A DNA stretch of 64,000 bases from Anticarsia gemmatalis (GCF_050436995.1 NC_134769.1:5208001-5272000), one strand, 5' to 3'; positions 35,783 to 47,823 are shown, numbered from the stretch's first letter. Numbers and translations are program-made. Notes: generated from the letters alone by a model not told the origin.

Positions 35783-35889
35783 TTTACATACATACATACA
35801 TACAGACAAACAAACATAAAATCACGCCTTTTTCCTATAAGGGTAGGCAGAGACTAACACCACTTGGTGCGATCCTTACAAGTCCTTTT
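35783..35889 (-). repeat. LINE/SINE tail 'aaaatcacgcc', copy 1
   Basis: A CATA array (35787-35803) leads into 'cataaaatcacgccttttt', 'agggtaggcagagac' and 'ccacttggtgcgatccttac'. I read it as the reversed 3' end of a non-LTR element whose tail is the TATG array. A second copy is at 56987-57080. The 60-codon minus frame here is only the translated microsatellite. Confidence 0.6.
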
Positions 35890-36905
35890 TTAATTTGACA
35901 ATACACCATGTTATTATAATGAAGACTAGTTCTGGGATTCTCGCTAATAATTTCTATAACTATCGCGTAATTTACATTATTTTACATAACAATGCCCTGG
36001 AAGGAAGTTCCCATCCGACCATGTTTTAATCATAATTATGACTTAATTTTGCAAGAAGCTCTGATTGAATATAAACTACCTTTAAGTATTTCCTTATGTG
36101 TTTATTGCAATTGGAATCTATCAACTTTTTAAAGACTTGCATGACACGTCTATTAACTCAAGTTGGTTAATAAAAGACTCGAGACTCGAAAGTTTCGAGC
36201 GGGCTTGAACTTAATCTTATCAGTTCTTTGTATTTCTCTTATTAATTTTGATGAACCCTATTAACACCCATGCTATCCACTAAGTCCAAACCATCTACCA
36301 ATAGTATTATTATTACATACAGAAAATTTTATATAGAGAAAAGGTTTATAGGCTTGTAAAAAATAATACTTTTAAACCCCAAAGCATTTGTAGTTCTCTC
36401 AGTAGAAATAAGACTAGTATTTAAAAAAATATTAAGATGAAGCCACCAAATTCTGTCCACGCCGCCTTCAAAGCTCCACACATAATGAAATTAGCCATCC
36501 AAAATGGTCTCCTTTCTGTTTATTTTGTTCTCCGTGACATAATTAACGTGTACTCGTAACAAAGTAAGTCTTACCGTTATTCTACAACTACGTACTTGTT
36601 GATAAAAGGAGTTCCCCTTTTAGGGAAACGGAGACATTTTGTTTTTCCATAAAAAGTAGGGAAGTGGGTAGTTAAGAACCTTCTAAACTTAACTGTTAGT
36701 AAGTTAAGTAAACAAAAGATATTTTAGAAGGAAATACAGAGCTCAGAAGATAATTTTCTTTTTATTTAGATATTTTAAATTCCTGTCTCTGCCACGACTG
36801 AAGAAACAGAAAATGGCTTCAAGTCTTCTAGCTTTAATAAAAGTGTCTTTCTTCTACTTCTCAAAGATAGAAATGGCCTAAGTCTTAGTATAACATCATC
36901 ATCAA
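35890..36905. other. No gene seen
   Basis: AT-rich sequence without recognisable elements. Confidence 0.45.
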
Positions 36906-37076
36906 CCAGCTTCTGCCCGCGACTTCGTCTGCACGAAAAGATTTTCCGGTGTAAAAAGTATCTTTTATGTTAATCTAGGTTACAAAATATACGTGATCTA
37001 AATTTCATCGAAATCCGTTCAGTAGTTTTTTCGAGAAAGAGTTACAAACAACATTTTATTATATTAATAGGTAGGA
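36906..37076 (-). mobile_element. Helitron-like element, CTGG end
   Basis: On the minus strand it starts TCCTACCTATTAATA and ends in CTGG (36909-36906) before a T. CTGG still fits the CTRR rule. It contains 'cccgcgacttcgtctgc' and 'ttcatcgaaatccgttcagt', blocks shared with other copies. Confidence 0.65.
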
Positions 37077-37521
37077 CCATTCATTCAAAAGGAAATAATT
37101 TGGAAAAATACTTCCCGTAAAATTAATAAAAGTTATTATCGTCAACAGTGAATCTACAAGCTACATAGTAACAAAAATAACGCCTTGTAATTAGGTATAT
37201 AAAGAGAATTTCTTTCATCCTCCCCTCTAACTCTGAATAGAAACTAGATATGAATAACAATTATTCCTGCTCAGCTCATCACTGTCATACCCTTAGTTAA
37301 TTTAAAATACAAACGGCCTCTGAGTTCCAGCTGTCATCTTTGATCTCCAACACGTCCAGTCCAAGTGTAGTAATTGTTATTTAAGACAAGATAATTGTAG
37401 CAAGTACTTTTTCCTTAATATTACTTCTACGTAATAACTCCTGTATATCGAATAAAATATAAATTATGGAATATTTTTTTTGATAAGTTTCGACCTTATG
37501 CCGTTATCATTTTATGAGTAA

Positions 37522-37745
37522 TTAGCTTTTGCCAGCCACTTCGAGTGGTTTGTGACTTAGGACAGAATTTTCATACAAACTTTCATACCCTATTTTCTCC
37601 CCTTGGGGGTAGAATTGATCAAAAGCGATCTTAGCGGATGCCTACGTCATAACATCTACCTGCAGGCCCAATTTCAATTTGCCCATTTCGTTCAGTGGTT
37701 TGGGCTGTGCATTTCCTATCGGTTTGTATTTACACGATACTACAA
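37522..37745 (-). mobile_element. Helitron-like element, CTAA end
   Basis: The minus-strand 3' end is AAAAGCTAA before a T (CTRR). It carries the typical lepidopteran blocks 'ctattttctccccttggggg', 'agcggatgcctacgtcataa' and 'cagtggtttgggctgtgc'. The 5' end is not precise. The two short plus frames that overlap here are not genes. Confidence 0.65.
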
Positions 37746-38561
37746 GTTCAATACTTTTACTACACATAATTTTTTATGTTCTTTTACCGAATAGGCACAA
37801 TCACAAAAGATTCTATTTGGACTATTCAAAGAAAAGATTCTCAACTTCCTACTTTCCTGATGAATGAGGATCTTAGATTGCCGCGATTTGTCGGGCACAA
37901 AATAGTAGCATGAGAGACTTTAACCAAGACAAAGGGCAATTTATAAGCGTTGGGTTCCGTAAGATTTATTTACATTAGGGTACGCTATTATGTAGATGTA
38001 TCTTATGTGCCCCGGTATTTATTGTAACGTGATTTTATTGTGTGTTTAGGAAGATTAGGTAATTATGTTGGGATAGTGCGAAATTCAGTTTTCCTTCGTC
38101 AACATACATCCCCATATTCTCTATACATATCATTATCATACGTGTAGGCATTTACAGACTCTTCTTCATTGATCCTGAAAGAGCAAAATTTAAGGTTCGT
38201 ATCGCTCATTAAGAGACATAGTTTTTTTTTGATATGGGTGTTATAAATCAACCAATTCGGTCCTTGCAAAATACTGACTAAGCTTACTAATTTTCCTTAT
38301 CTTCTCAAAATCTATTTACCCGTAATTGACTAACAAATATCCCAATAAATTATCACCCTTCTATCAGTGAGATAATTTCAATATTACAGTATATTACCGG
38401 ACATAAACCTCTCTCAATCCGAGTCATAAAATATTTGATTTCGTGCCACATTAGGGTTGGTACACACTTGCCTACCGACTCTAAAGTCGGACAACGTAGA
38501 GGGCCTTGGTATGCACATTTATGCAGACCATATATAATAATTCTATGTATTTCTAACATAT
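37746..38561. other. No gene seen
   Basis: AT-rich sequence. The 68-codon minus frame at 38353-38559 has no domain. Confidence 0.45.
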
Positions 38562-38563
38562 TA

Positions 38564-38770
38564 GGTCGGGGAAAAAGTCTTTTCGCATCATAGTATGTAT
38601 GAACTTATAATAAAATCTCTTTGGCTTGAAGAATCATAAATGAGTACACGGTTCATAAGGTTTCTTTCAGTGAGCTCGTGAGGTACCCAAATATCGAGCT
38701 TTTTTGTGTAGAGAAAAGATGTTATTACAAGTCATACATACTTTAATGCGAAAAGACTTTTTCCCCGCCC
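38564..38770. mobile_element. Mariner-derived MITE
   Basis: The 207-bp element is flanked by TA on both sides (38562-38563 and 38771-38772). The 25-bp terminal inverted repeats start GGTCGGGGAAAAAGTCTTTT at the left. The right end matches the complement with one mismatch, and weaker pairing (agtatgtatga) extends them to about 38 bp. TA duplication and this TIR type indicate the Tc1/mariner superfamily. No transposase frame remains, so it is an internally deleted copy. Confidence 0.85.
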
Positions 38771-38772
38771 TA

Positions 38773-39287
38773 ATACATAGGGGCTGTATCAAACAGACCA
38801 TAAGCATAAGGGTTACGGGTCTCTGATGTTCTAAATTCTGAATTTTCTATTCGTCAGCTGAACCTTGTATGCAAGATTCTCTACTAAGTGGTTAAACTAA
38901 ACGTTAAACACAAATTAAAGGCGGTTGCTTTAAGCGGTGCGGTGGCACGCGTTCCCCAAGACATCCCTGTAAGAGTAAGAATGAATTAGGATGCCAAGGA
39001 ATTTAACCACCAAGTGGATTGCTACCGTTTAACCTTCCACTTCTGCTGTGTTTGTAATAATGTGCGACTGATTTGCGGTTTTGTACGGCCACATGTGTCT
39101 CAAGCTTTAATGCTGTTATGCATTGTCGATTATTTTGTTAACTTTAAAGTTAATCTTACTTTCATTTATAAGCAGATAGGTACATCAAGATTCTATGTCA
39201 CAAATATGAAAAATCAATTAAGCATCTATGCAACAAAGGCCGTATTAAGATGAACTTAATACTATGATGACTAAATAAGTTAGTTGG
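38773..39287. other. No gene seen
   Basis: The 79-codon plus frame at 39014-39253 is Cys/Phe-rich by chance and has no motif. Confidence 0.45.
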
Positions 39288-39490
39288 TGAGATTGGCTAT
39301 CAGACTTTAAGCTCTGCAAACAGAAGCCCGATACTCGACTACTATCGAGGATCGCCAATCGCCTAGTCATAGAAAAAAATGTATGAAAATCTGAACAGCG
39401 CCTCTAGCGGACGTTGCAGAAACTATTTTGGCAGTACATTTTAAATGTCAAACTCTCCTTAATCGATGGTCCCGATTGTAGATCGATAGA
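39288..39490 (+). repeat. Interspersed repeat 'agcgcctct...cagtacattttaaatg', copy 2
   Basis: This aligns with 33260-33430 over its core (39389-39450). It has a longer left part with 'cccgatactcgactactatc'. Confidence 0.5.
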
Positions 39491-40030
39491 TAGACAACGA
39501 TGCGTCGGCACTAACTTAAAGTGCCTAATAAAACTTGCAATTACCTACAGACTGTCGACAGTGCGTACTGGGTCTTACGTTAATATGTAATGTGTCACTA
39601 TAGAGAGCCTGTGTAAGCATATTGCGCATTAGATAGTAAATTGTGTTTGAACTGTCTGTATAATTGCTTTCTATTGATTTCAGTCTGCTTTGTTACATGT
39701 GCCAAGTTATTCTGTTAGTGTGTCAGTTTGGTATAATATGTTTCTGTGTTATGTACAGTCATGAGCACAAACATGTATTAAATCACATTTTATTAAGTCA
39801 ACTTTTTTAATTTATTGTTAAAATAAAATAAGTATCCTTAATATTTCGTAAACTTCATATCGAAATAGTCATATATTTTTTTACAATTAATATCGTTATC
39901 AATTACTAGTTTTACATTATAAATGTGTGATGCATATTTGTGCTCTTAACTATAGGTACATGTGGCGATTTTCAGGAGTTTAAAGGAAACAAGAAATATG
40001 ATTAGATATTTTATTAATATATTTTTTTAC
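39491..40030. other. No gene seen
   Basis: AT-rich sequence, nothing recognised. Confidence 0.45.
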
Positions 40031-40110
40031 GTTTACCACCAGCTCGGAAATACCACTCACACTGAGAAGAGCTGGCAAGAAACTCAGCGGGGATTTTTTA
40101 GTTATTTTTT
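40031..40110 (+). repeat. LINE 3' region relic 'ccaccagctcggaaa'
   Basis: 'accaccagctcggaaatacc', then 'actgagaagagctggcaaga' and 'aactcagcggg' form a string I know from the 3' part of a common lepidopteran LINE. Only about 80 bp remain. The 76-codon plus frame across it is not a gene. Confidence 0.5.
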
Positions 40111-41169
40111 TACAGAAATTATTACAGTGTTTCTGTTATCTCTTAAGTATACAATAAATCGTCAAAGACATTCAAACATTATTCAAATTTAAAATACAAT
40201 GAAGTTGGCAAATATTTTTTTTTCAAAAGAAAATTACATATCTTTAAAGTATGTTATTTACCTTATTATTCTTATACATACTTACATACAATATTTACAA
40301 ATATGACTAACTCATATATTTGCGCATAAGTTAGACTTATCAACTATAATTTTTAGATCATTGACCTTTTAGCAAATACAAAACTATTAGCTTAAATTAT
40401 AACAATATCAAACAATAAATATTTTAGCACGTGCATTCAAATGGCATTCTGAAACCACCAATTTTCAACTACGCAATAAATCTTTCACTGCATTTAGCAC
40501 CTGTCTGCAACAATTGCCAATATTTTCAGGAACGGAAAATTTTCCGGTTACTATACAAATGACAACAGTAATCTGAATGAATTAAAAAAAAAGTCTGAAG
40601 AAAAAGACTGTCACGAGGGCAGGAAGAAAGAAAAAAAACTTAAATTTTCTAATCCGCATTAGGAGAGCGTGGCGAATTCAAGACTTTATCCTTTCCGCAT
40701 CGCAATAGAACACACTAGTTCAGCAATCGAAAAGTAAAGGAAAGTAAAACGTACGTTTAAAGCAAAAATTAAACGCAAAATTTACTTAAAATCTGCATAG
40801 TTCCTTAATAAAAATGATACGAATCTAAGTTTCTATTATTATTCGTATGTCATTAGAATCGATTTTCCTACAGCATATAAACGCGCCAGTGTCACGGGTC
40901 ATTACTCAAGCACTCACGGGCTCGAGGGAACTCTCGGGACATAATCGTAGTTTAGCAGGTGTATTGATACTAGTCGTATGAAAACATCAGAGAACAGGTG
41001 AACGTAGAAAAATATTGAGAGTACATGAATGTGATTAAATAGATCGCTTTATATTATAATGGGTCTTTAACGCGATTGAAAATAAGGTAAGGATATCTTA
41101 TTTAGTTACTCGACGTTTCGATCGAATTTCAAATTGCAGGGAGCTTAATATACAAAGACAATATTGCTA
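40111..41169. other. No gene seen
   Basis: AT-rich sequence. 40890-40945 is a little GC-richer (cactcacgggctcgagggaa) without other support. Confidence 0.4.
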
Positions 41170-41361
41170 TCTTTATATATATAATTCTTCTGTAAGTGTG
41201 TATGTCACTGAACTTCTCTTAAACGACTGGACCGATTTTAATGAATTTTTTTGTGTGTGTTCAAGGGGATCTGAGAATCGTTTAGACTCACAATTTTGTC
41301 CACTGGGCAATGTTTTTTTATTTAATTTTTATGGCAAAACAACGTTTGCCGGGTCAGCTAG
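41170..41361 (+). mobile_element. Helitron non-autonomous element with textbook 3' end
   Basis: Starts TCTTTATATATATAATTC after an A and ends GGGTCAGCTAG before a T. The hairpin GGCAAAAC aac GTTTGCC lies 7 bases upstream of CTAG, as in classical Helitrons. Length is 192 bp and internal text includes 'aaacgactggaccgatttta'. This is a separate family from the microsatellite-bearing copies. Confidence 0.8.
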
Positions 41362-41519
41362 TTATAATATAAAGTAGAAATCGACATCTGCAACTGTCTA
41401 AAGTATTCAAAATCAGTAATAGATTTTGGAATACAAATTAATCTGCACAACGAATCGACTAACTATGCCTTTGTACTCGCAGATCTTACTGTATTAACAC
41501 TTTTAACTATCTCTCTTTA

Positions 41520-41601
41520 GATGACCGGGAAATCCGGGATTGTCCCGGAATGCAGCGCCTTGTCCCGTGCCCAGTATTGCGACCTCGATGTCCCGGAAAG
41601 T
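41520..41601 (+). repeat. Diverged interspersed repeat with GTCCCG motifs, copy 2
   Basis: Partner of 3659-3744. It contains 'gggaaatccgggattgtccc' and 'cttgtcccgtgccc', and is the better-preserved copy. Confidence 0.45.
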
Positions 41602-44600
41602 AGCTTGTAGAAATTGTCATAAGTAGGGGGTGACAGGATTGGAGAAACTTAAACTTAGCTTAAGATTGCAATCTAAGCTCCTCTCATCCCCCCTCTCCAC
41701 TTATGTAGTGTAATTGTCCCGTAAATTAAAGGTTTGATTATATAACCGAAATCATAATAGGTAAAGATGAAAAATATTATTTAAAAAAACCAACTTTTTT
41801 AACTTACTCTTGAAATATCCCATTAAAACAAACCCCAAACATTACCAAAAAGTTGAACATGAATAAACCAAAACTGATATTGTTTTTTCGCCATTATTAT
41901 TTCAATAACAGTACATAAAATCACAAACTTTGTTGAAGTTATTTATTTCACATTTTAGTATGCAAATTAGTATTTATATCGTAATCATTGTATTTTATCC
42001 GCTCTAGTGATATCCTACGGTCAATGGTTCTCAAAGTTAAAGAGATGTATCAAGACCTCGCCGAATTTCAAGTTTATATTTTGAAAAAGTTATAAAGTGT
42101 AAACGAAAGAAAGACCACTTTAAATTTAGCACGGTTAATTCATTGTTTATTTCTACGTTTTTTAATTATTTTTACCTTTTATATTACTTTTTCGTAGTTA
42201 AATGTCTCAAGGGCTGTAGTGTCAATAAGATTATGAATTCGCTTATGACTCGATAATAAGAACAGTGTGTTAATTAACAACATTTGTCCGTCAAATAAAT
42301 TAGTTGAGTCGATAAATTTCACGTTCTCAAATTGGACTATAAACTCTTTAATTAAATAAATATGTTCCATTGCCACATAACTATATCAGCGATATGATTT
42401 TTTTATATCAGATTTGTATCGAATAATGACCCACAAAATTGATAATTAAGAACGTTGATTAAAGAATAGTTATAAAGAATTGAGAATCACTGTCGCGGAG
42501 GGCGTGGGCCGAGGCGTCCGAGGTCACTCAACCTAAGAACATCGACAAAGGGACGCCCGTGGCTAAACTTTACCTGTATCGAGTGTACTGTTATTGGACT
42601 AATATCACATATTACAATATTCGTATTGTTCATGCCTAGGGATGTTCCGGGTATACGCTGTGAACATTGTTTATGATCAAATGTCAAACTGTAAATGTCA
42701 TCGGAGAATAAAGTACCGAACACGACATTTAAATATTTTCTACACTGAATTTTACGTCTTTGGCGAAACCAACGTAAAATAAAAATCAATATCCAGTACG
42801 CTGATTCATTCAAACATGGACAAGACCTTTTAACACAAGACGAAATCGTAAGGACATTTAATCACGCGTGTTTTCTTCGAGACATCCCTATTACAAATCG
42901 GGCCTCTAGAATGTATCAACTATAAACGTAAATAGGGACATAAGTTAATGTCAATAAAGAAAGCATTGTCACCACACCTATTAATCACATTGAACACACG
43001 TACATCACAAGTTCGGTATAATATAACAATACTGTCCTTGTGCTGTACTTGAGTCCAACATGATTATCATGAACGTCTCATAACCCTCGCAAGTTCAAAG
43101 AACGAAGACTGTTTTGGAGACAGGAAAGTGGGACTCACGAAAATCACAATTATGATTGCATAGAAGATTATATCCAAGTACGCTCGCAAAAAAGTATTAA
43201 AGAAACAATCTCCTTCCTGTTGTAGTTGCTGGTGATTGTATGTCCAGTTGAAAGTACACGAAAGAACACCATGCAGCAAGTAAATAGCATGGGTTTCTTC
43301 CGAATACACATCAAACAGACACAGGGGAATACTTCAGGACACTTCGATAAAGGAGGCTTGAGTAAAAGTAGATGTTGGACAATGACAGTGCAAACGTTTT
43401 CAAGGTACAGATAAATTTAAGACATTTGGGTATACACACGATACATAAGAATGGCCAAAATATTATACAATTCGAAGACGTTATAAGTACCACAAAGATT
43501 TTTTTTTCTTCACAAAACCTACATAATGTAGTCATATAACATTCACAAGAGAGCACACCATTGCAGGTGATGGATTTGAAATTACAAATCAAAACAGCTG
43601 ACGAAGACTCAAAAAATATTTTTGCCAGATTTTTCAAACTCGATAGTCCTCAGAACGTCAACTTTTAAAATGAATCATTAATCTCGGTCAACGCGATTCG
43701 CCAAATAGAACAAAGGCTAGCACAAATGGCAGAACATTTAATTATGGCACGCGAGTCCATTGACCCCTTGTCCGTTTGTTATGGTGCGAATCACTAGACT
43801 GGAAAATCTATGGGAGGAATACCTATTGATTTTTAATTTGAACCCCAATGGGGAAGCGTCAAGTTGAAAGAATTCAATTTTAACTGTCCGATAATGGTCT
43901 TAAGTTTCATTTGAATTCGGGACTATTGGAACCTGATTGTAAATTGTAACCTATTATTTGAGATCGTGGAACGGATTATTCAGTCGTGATTTGATTGCCG
44001 AATAAAAAACTTAAAACCTTTCCAACCGAAATCAAGTGACATTGTTCTGAACGAGTCAACATATTTTTATTTGAACTCTTTAATAAAATAAAGATCAAAA
44101 TTATCAAAGCTTCCACACTTATACCTTTTCCAAATGAAAAAACGGGAAAATGAGAATAACAGTTCGCCTCAGGATAATCATAAAGCAACAGAATATTAAT
44201 TTAAAAGCCCACAAAATCGTTCGTATGTCTCTTGTCATGGATACGACCGCAGTCCGTGAACGTTTTATTAAAATGGACCGGCAATTATTTCATGGGTACT
44301 TTTGCATTCATATTTCATTTTGAGCCGGAATTTGGACTAATTGCCATTCTTTTGATTTTTGGCTACAATACCTTTATGATTTGTTACTGGGAAGTCTGTG
44401 CAAGAACTCGTGGAATGCAAAGTTAGGGACTGTTTGGGCAGAGACAGACTACAACATAAAATTTTGTATTAAGTAGGCGAAGACGATAATATAGAAACTC
44501 AAATTGAGATTATTATCATTACCAAAAAAAGTCATATGAGAATAAGTAATAGATTTGTAGAAGTAAATACAGTATGTAAATCTCCAAGACCACGCCATAG

Positions 44601-44727
44601 CCTCATGTTTCTCAGACACACAAAGATCCGTTAAAACGTCGTTTACTTTAAAATTGCTAGAATCAAAGGCGCAAAAAGTGCCATTGTGTCCACTGCGCAA
44701 TACTATAGCAGGTATTCATATTTAAAG
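41602..44727. other. No gene supported
   Basis: Several minus frames of 65-108 codons occur (42179-42376, 42487-42813, 43067-43309, 43311-43637, 43976-44188). They lack domains, conserved composition and splice context. A GC-rich patch at 42491-42560 (cgcggagggcgtgggccgag) stands out but is unexplained. Confidence 0.4.
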
Positions 44728-44776
44728 TGTATGGTGTTACATAAAATACTGGCCGTATTTTATGTAACACCATACA
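44728..44776. repeat. Perfect palindrome, 22-bp arms, 5-nt loop
   Basis: The left arm 44728-44749 (tgtatggtgttacataaaat, then ac) is exactly complementary to the right arm 44755-44776, with loop TGGCC. No flanking target duplication is visible. It is too short and too perfect for an animal microRNA precursor. It may be a very recent fold-back insertion or a replication-born palindrome. Confidence 0.9.
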
Positions 44777-46028
44777 GCCGTGAGCACACGTGCGGACATC
44801 TCGGCAAACAGGCAGGCAGATGCGCGCGCGCACCTGGCGAAGACGCCGCGAATTTAGGGTTGCTACATACCTTTATTGTTGGCTTAAGAGTTTCACGTCT
44901 GCTGCGTTGCTAATTGTCAGGTTTGTAGTTTTATTACCCCTGGATTATAAAATCACGTGCGAAATTTCGGGGTGATCTTAGAGATAGAAGCAAGAAGCAA
45001 CTTGGTATGCTCACATTAAATTGCTTCAATTATGCTTTTCGATAGTAATACGTTCTGATTAGCGATGCTGTTTTTATTTTGTAAAATTTAGCACAGTGGG
45101 AGACAGATACACTATAGAAAATCAAGCACCCCTCACAGGGGCACAAGTCGTTATGTAAATTAAATGATTATTGAAAATTCTCCGCCTTTTCAAAGGCTTT
45201 CTAATGTATCTATGACAACCCTATATCCAGAAATAGTATAAAAGAAGTAAGCGATCGCGTCGACCGATTTTACAGAACAAAAAAATAAACATTTTTCTAA
45301 TGTTTATTTACAAAAGATTGTGTTACGTTGATAAGAAAATGGTTTCGAAAAGTCAGGCAATTAACCTGTATTAGAATTTCGTAATATCGATATTTGAGCT
45401 TGTTTGTTTATACAACTGTTTTATGTAGATTTTGTAAGAGTAGCCATCTCGAATACAGCTGAACTTATAATGAACAGTCAATAGAAGTTTATAGACGCAA
45501 TTGTGGACTATATTTTGATGTAATGTAAAGAATCAAACATACATAAAAGTAAGTTGTAGTCCTTGTTTCCCCTTAAAATTAAATATAAATATAGATGTTA
45601 ATTACTGAATGTATCCTGGTTTTGTTCGTTGAATGTAGAAGAAGGATTCTTGACACCAGACCTCTAGTGCGAAATGTACGGAGCTCATTAGCAATAGAGA
45701 TCTAGTGAGAGAATCCTTCTCCAGTTCGTCACGCAATGAAGTATCTAGTAGAAAAACAACATATTTCACATCATATCTTTGGGGTTTATCAAGGAATAGA
45801 CAAAACAAGAATGTCAACTTGACACTGTCGTAGAACAAAGACGGGTCTGCCTAAATTATCGACTTAAATAAGTTTTACGTTTGGATTATTGATATCAAAC
45901 AATAGAGGTGAAGAAACATGTTAATACTACTATTATTGCACTGTATCTCATTTTAAGTGAACTTTATGTTTTTATGAGAAATAAATGTCTTTAAACCTAA
46001 CTCCTTAAGCTTTATATGTATTCTGTCA
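44777..46028. other. No gene; short GC-rich patch
   Basis: 44785-44855 is GC-rich (gatgcgcgcgcgcacctggc) and lies directly beside the palindrome. No exon borders are clear. The two overlapping plus frames there have no domain. Confidence 0.4.
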
Positions 46029-46095
46029 AAGGCCAGTTTTACAGGTTAATGGATAAATGTCGGATAATATCCGATAGATAAGAAACAGGAAGTTT
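46029..46095. repeat. Relic repeat 'ggataaatgtcggataatat'
   Basis: 'ggccagttttacaggttaat' followed by 'ggataaatgtcggataatat' and 'ccgatagataagaaacagg' is a string I recall from lepidopteran MITEs. Only one end is present. Confidence 0.4.
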
Positions 46096-46640
46096 AAAAT
46101 TTTACCTGGTATACTAATCGATACTTGTTTAGAAGTAATGTATTCGGGATTTAAGAGATTTAATGTTATTCTATTGAGTATCTCAGAAAACTACTTCGAA
46201 AAAAATATTTTTTTCCTAATTACGACAGCATTTTCAATAATAACTGTATATGTTTTATCTATATACATACGTCTATGTTCTAGGACAGTGTCAAACTGTC
46301 CTTTTGAAGGTTTTACCTTCTGAACATTAAATATTGACACAAATTTAATAATAGCTGAGAATATATAACATCAATGAAATTCCATTTATCATGAAAATCA
46401 AATAGAAATTATCTTATCTTCATATACACATTGTTATCACAATGAATGTGGAGACAAAACAATATCAGTTTTGTTTTTAAACAATATTTGTTTGTTGTAT
46501 ATTTAGATTCAGTGTCGTATAAAGTAATTAAAGTTTGTCTAAATATGGAAGATCCAAGGGTAGTGTGTATATGACAAATTGTTTTTGATGACACAGAACA
46601 AATATATGTATTTTCGTTGTTTGTGCATTTTAATATCTCA

Positions 46641-46840
46641 ACTAATATTATAAAATTGTAGAGTTTGCTAATCTGAGAAACCACTCGTGCGAATTGAAAA
46701 AAAAAATGTTTTGGATAACCTATATTTGATTGAGGAACGTCACTCTACGACCAATAGGAGCAGAGTACCAGTCAAAAATGTTACAAAAACTGAGAAAATT
46801 ACTACCCATTCTCTCTTATGTGACGCAAGATAGCGAAGAT
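46641..46840 (+). mobile_element. Helitron-like element, 3' end decayed
   Basis: Same family as 24858-25129: it shares 'gagtttgctaatctgagaaa' (against 'gcgctaatctcagga'), 'aaaaatgttacaaaaac' and 'cattctct..tatgtgacgcaag'. The GTTT array and the terminal CTAG are gone. Confidence 0.6.
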
Positions 46841-47131
46841 ACTATTAATATTTTGTAAAATTAAGGGTTTGCCGTAACGTTAAGGTTTAGTCCTATTTTG
46901 TTTGTGCTATAAAATTATGTAAATTGAAAACAATTTCAATAACATGCTATAAATAACTTTAACTCGTATAAGGCACACACCTTCTAGGTTGAAAATATGG
47001 TAGTGCTTTTAATACTCGTGTTCACCTGTCCTTACTTTCGTTATTTTTAGATATGAATAACTTTTATATTGATTCGCGAATATTTAGCAAGGAATTTTAG
47101 ACATCAGAGAAACTGGATCTCTTTTTCGCTA

Positions 47132-47165
47132 TCGTTCCACTGCTGGGCAAAGGCTTTCTTCATTT
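47132..47165 (-). repeat. LINE 3' end fragment
   Basis: 'ttccactgctgggcaaaggc' is the reverse of the 'gcctttgcccagcagtgg' block seen at 10069-10148. It is very short. Confidence 0.35.
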
Positions 47166-47225
47166 TATTCAGCTGTCCCTTTTGTTTATCTTGTACAACC
47201 GATCGATATCGAAGGCATCTTAGGT

Positions 47226-47258
47226 CATGAAACGCTAGAATAACTCTAGCGTTTCATG
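47226..47258. repeat. Inverted repeat, 14-bp arms, 5-nt loop
   Basis: CATGAAACGCTAGA (47226-47239) and TCTAGCGTTTCATG (47245-47258) are exact complements. A GC-rich segment (ggccgccccgacggcgacga) follows at once. Confidence 0.8.
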
Positions 47259-47633
47259 GGCCGCCCCGACGGCGACGACGACGGTGTATTCATTTCCAGG
47301 CACCCATTTAGTGTTGACCCGTGCTCATCTTTCATGGCGCAGGCGACTGACAGATATAGTATCATATGAAGAAAAATCGGCTTGCAATAACAAGCCCGAA
47401 AAAAGTGATTTTCTTTGATTTGTCTGAACTATTTTCCTAATAGCTATGACCATGTAAACTGTAATGTAACAAGCACACGAGTAAAAGCAATTTTAAATAA
47501 CATGGAATTTAAATCAAATTACCTGTGTATATTACGTTATTTTCTTTTAGCAATACTTCATTTTGTCGATAAAAAACGACTATTAACCACGCTTCACGTT
47601 CTTTGTTCAGATGTATCAAATACTGTTTAAAGA

Positions 47634-47823
47634 TCCATGCTAATAAAATAAATGCGAAAGTCTTTCTATCTGTCTGATTCGTTTAACACCACAGAATCAA
47701 TCTTGATGAAGTTTAGCATGGAAACATTTCAAGAACCGTAAATAGGCTACTCAAAGATAAGACTTTAAACTGCTAAATTTGGGGAGAAACTTTTACGCGA
47801 GTAAAGCCACACGAAAAAACTAG
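47634..47823 (+). mobile_element. Helitron-like non-autonomous element
   Basis: Starts TCCATGCTAATAAAATAAAT after an A and ends 'acgaaaaaactag' before a T. Length is 190 bp. Internal block 'tctttctatctgtctgattc' is a decayed GTCT array. Confidence 0.7.

Noticed and set aside
35635..35817. 60-codon minus-strand frame starting MFVCLYVCMYVNMCL
   Set aside because: The N-terminal part is the translated CATA/TATG microsatellite of a LINE tail.
42487..42813. 108-codon minus-strand open frame with a Pro/Arg-rich C-terminus
   Set aside because: No domain, no splice borders, and only the last 20 codons are GC-rich. It is likely a chance frame over a GC-rich patch.
43311..43637. 108-codon minus-strand open frame with many Cys/Phe/Ile
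   Set aside because: Its composition is what AT-rich DNA gives by chance. It has no motif and no supporting splice sites.
44728..44776. microRNA precursor
   Set aside because: The stem is perfect, the loop is only 5 nt and the hairpin is under 50 nt. Animal precursors are longer and imperfect.
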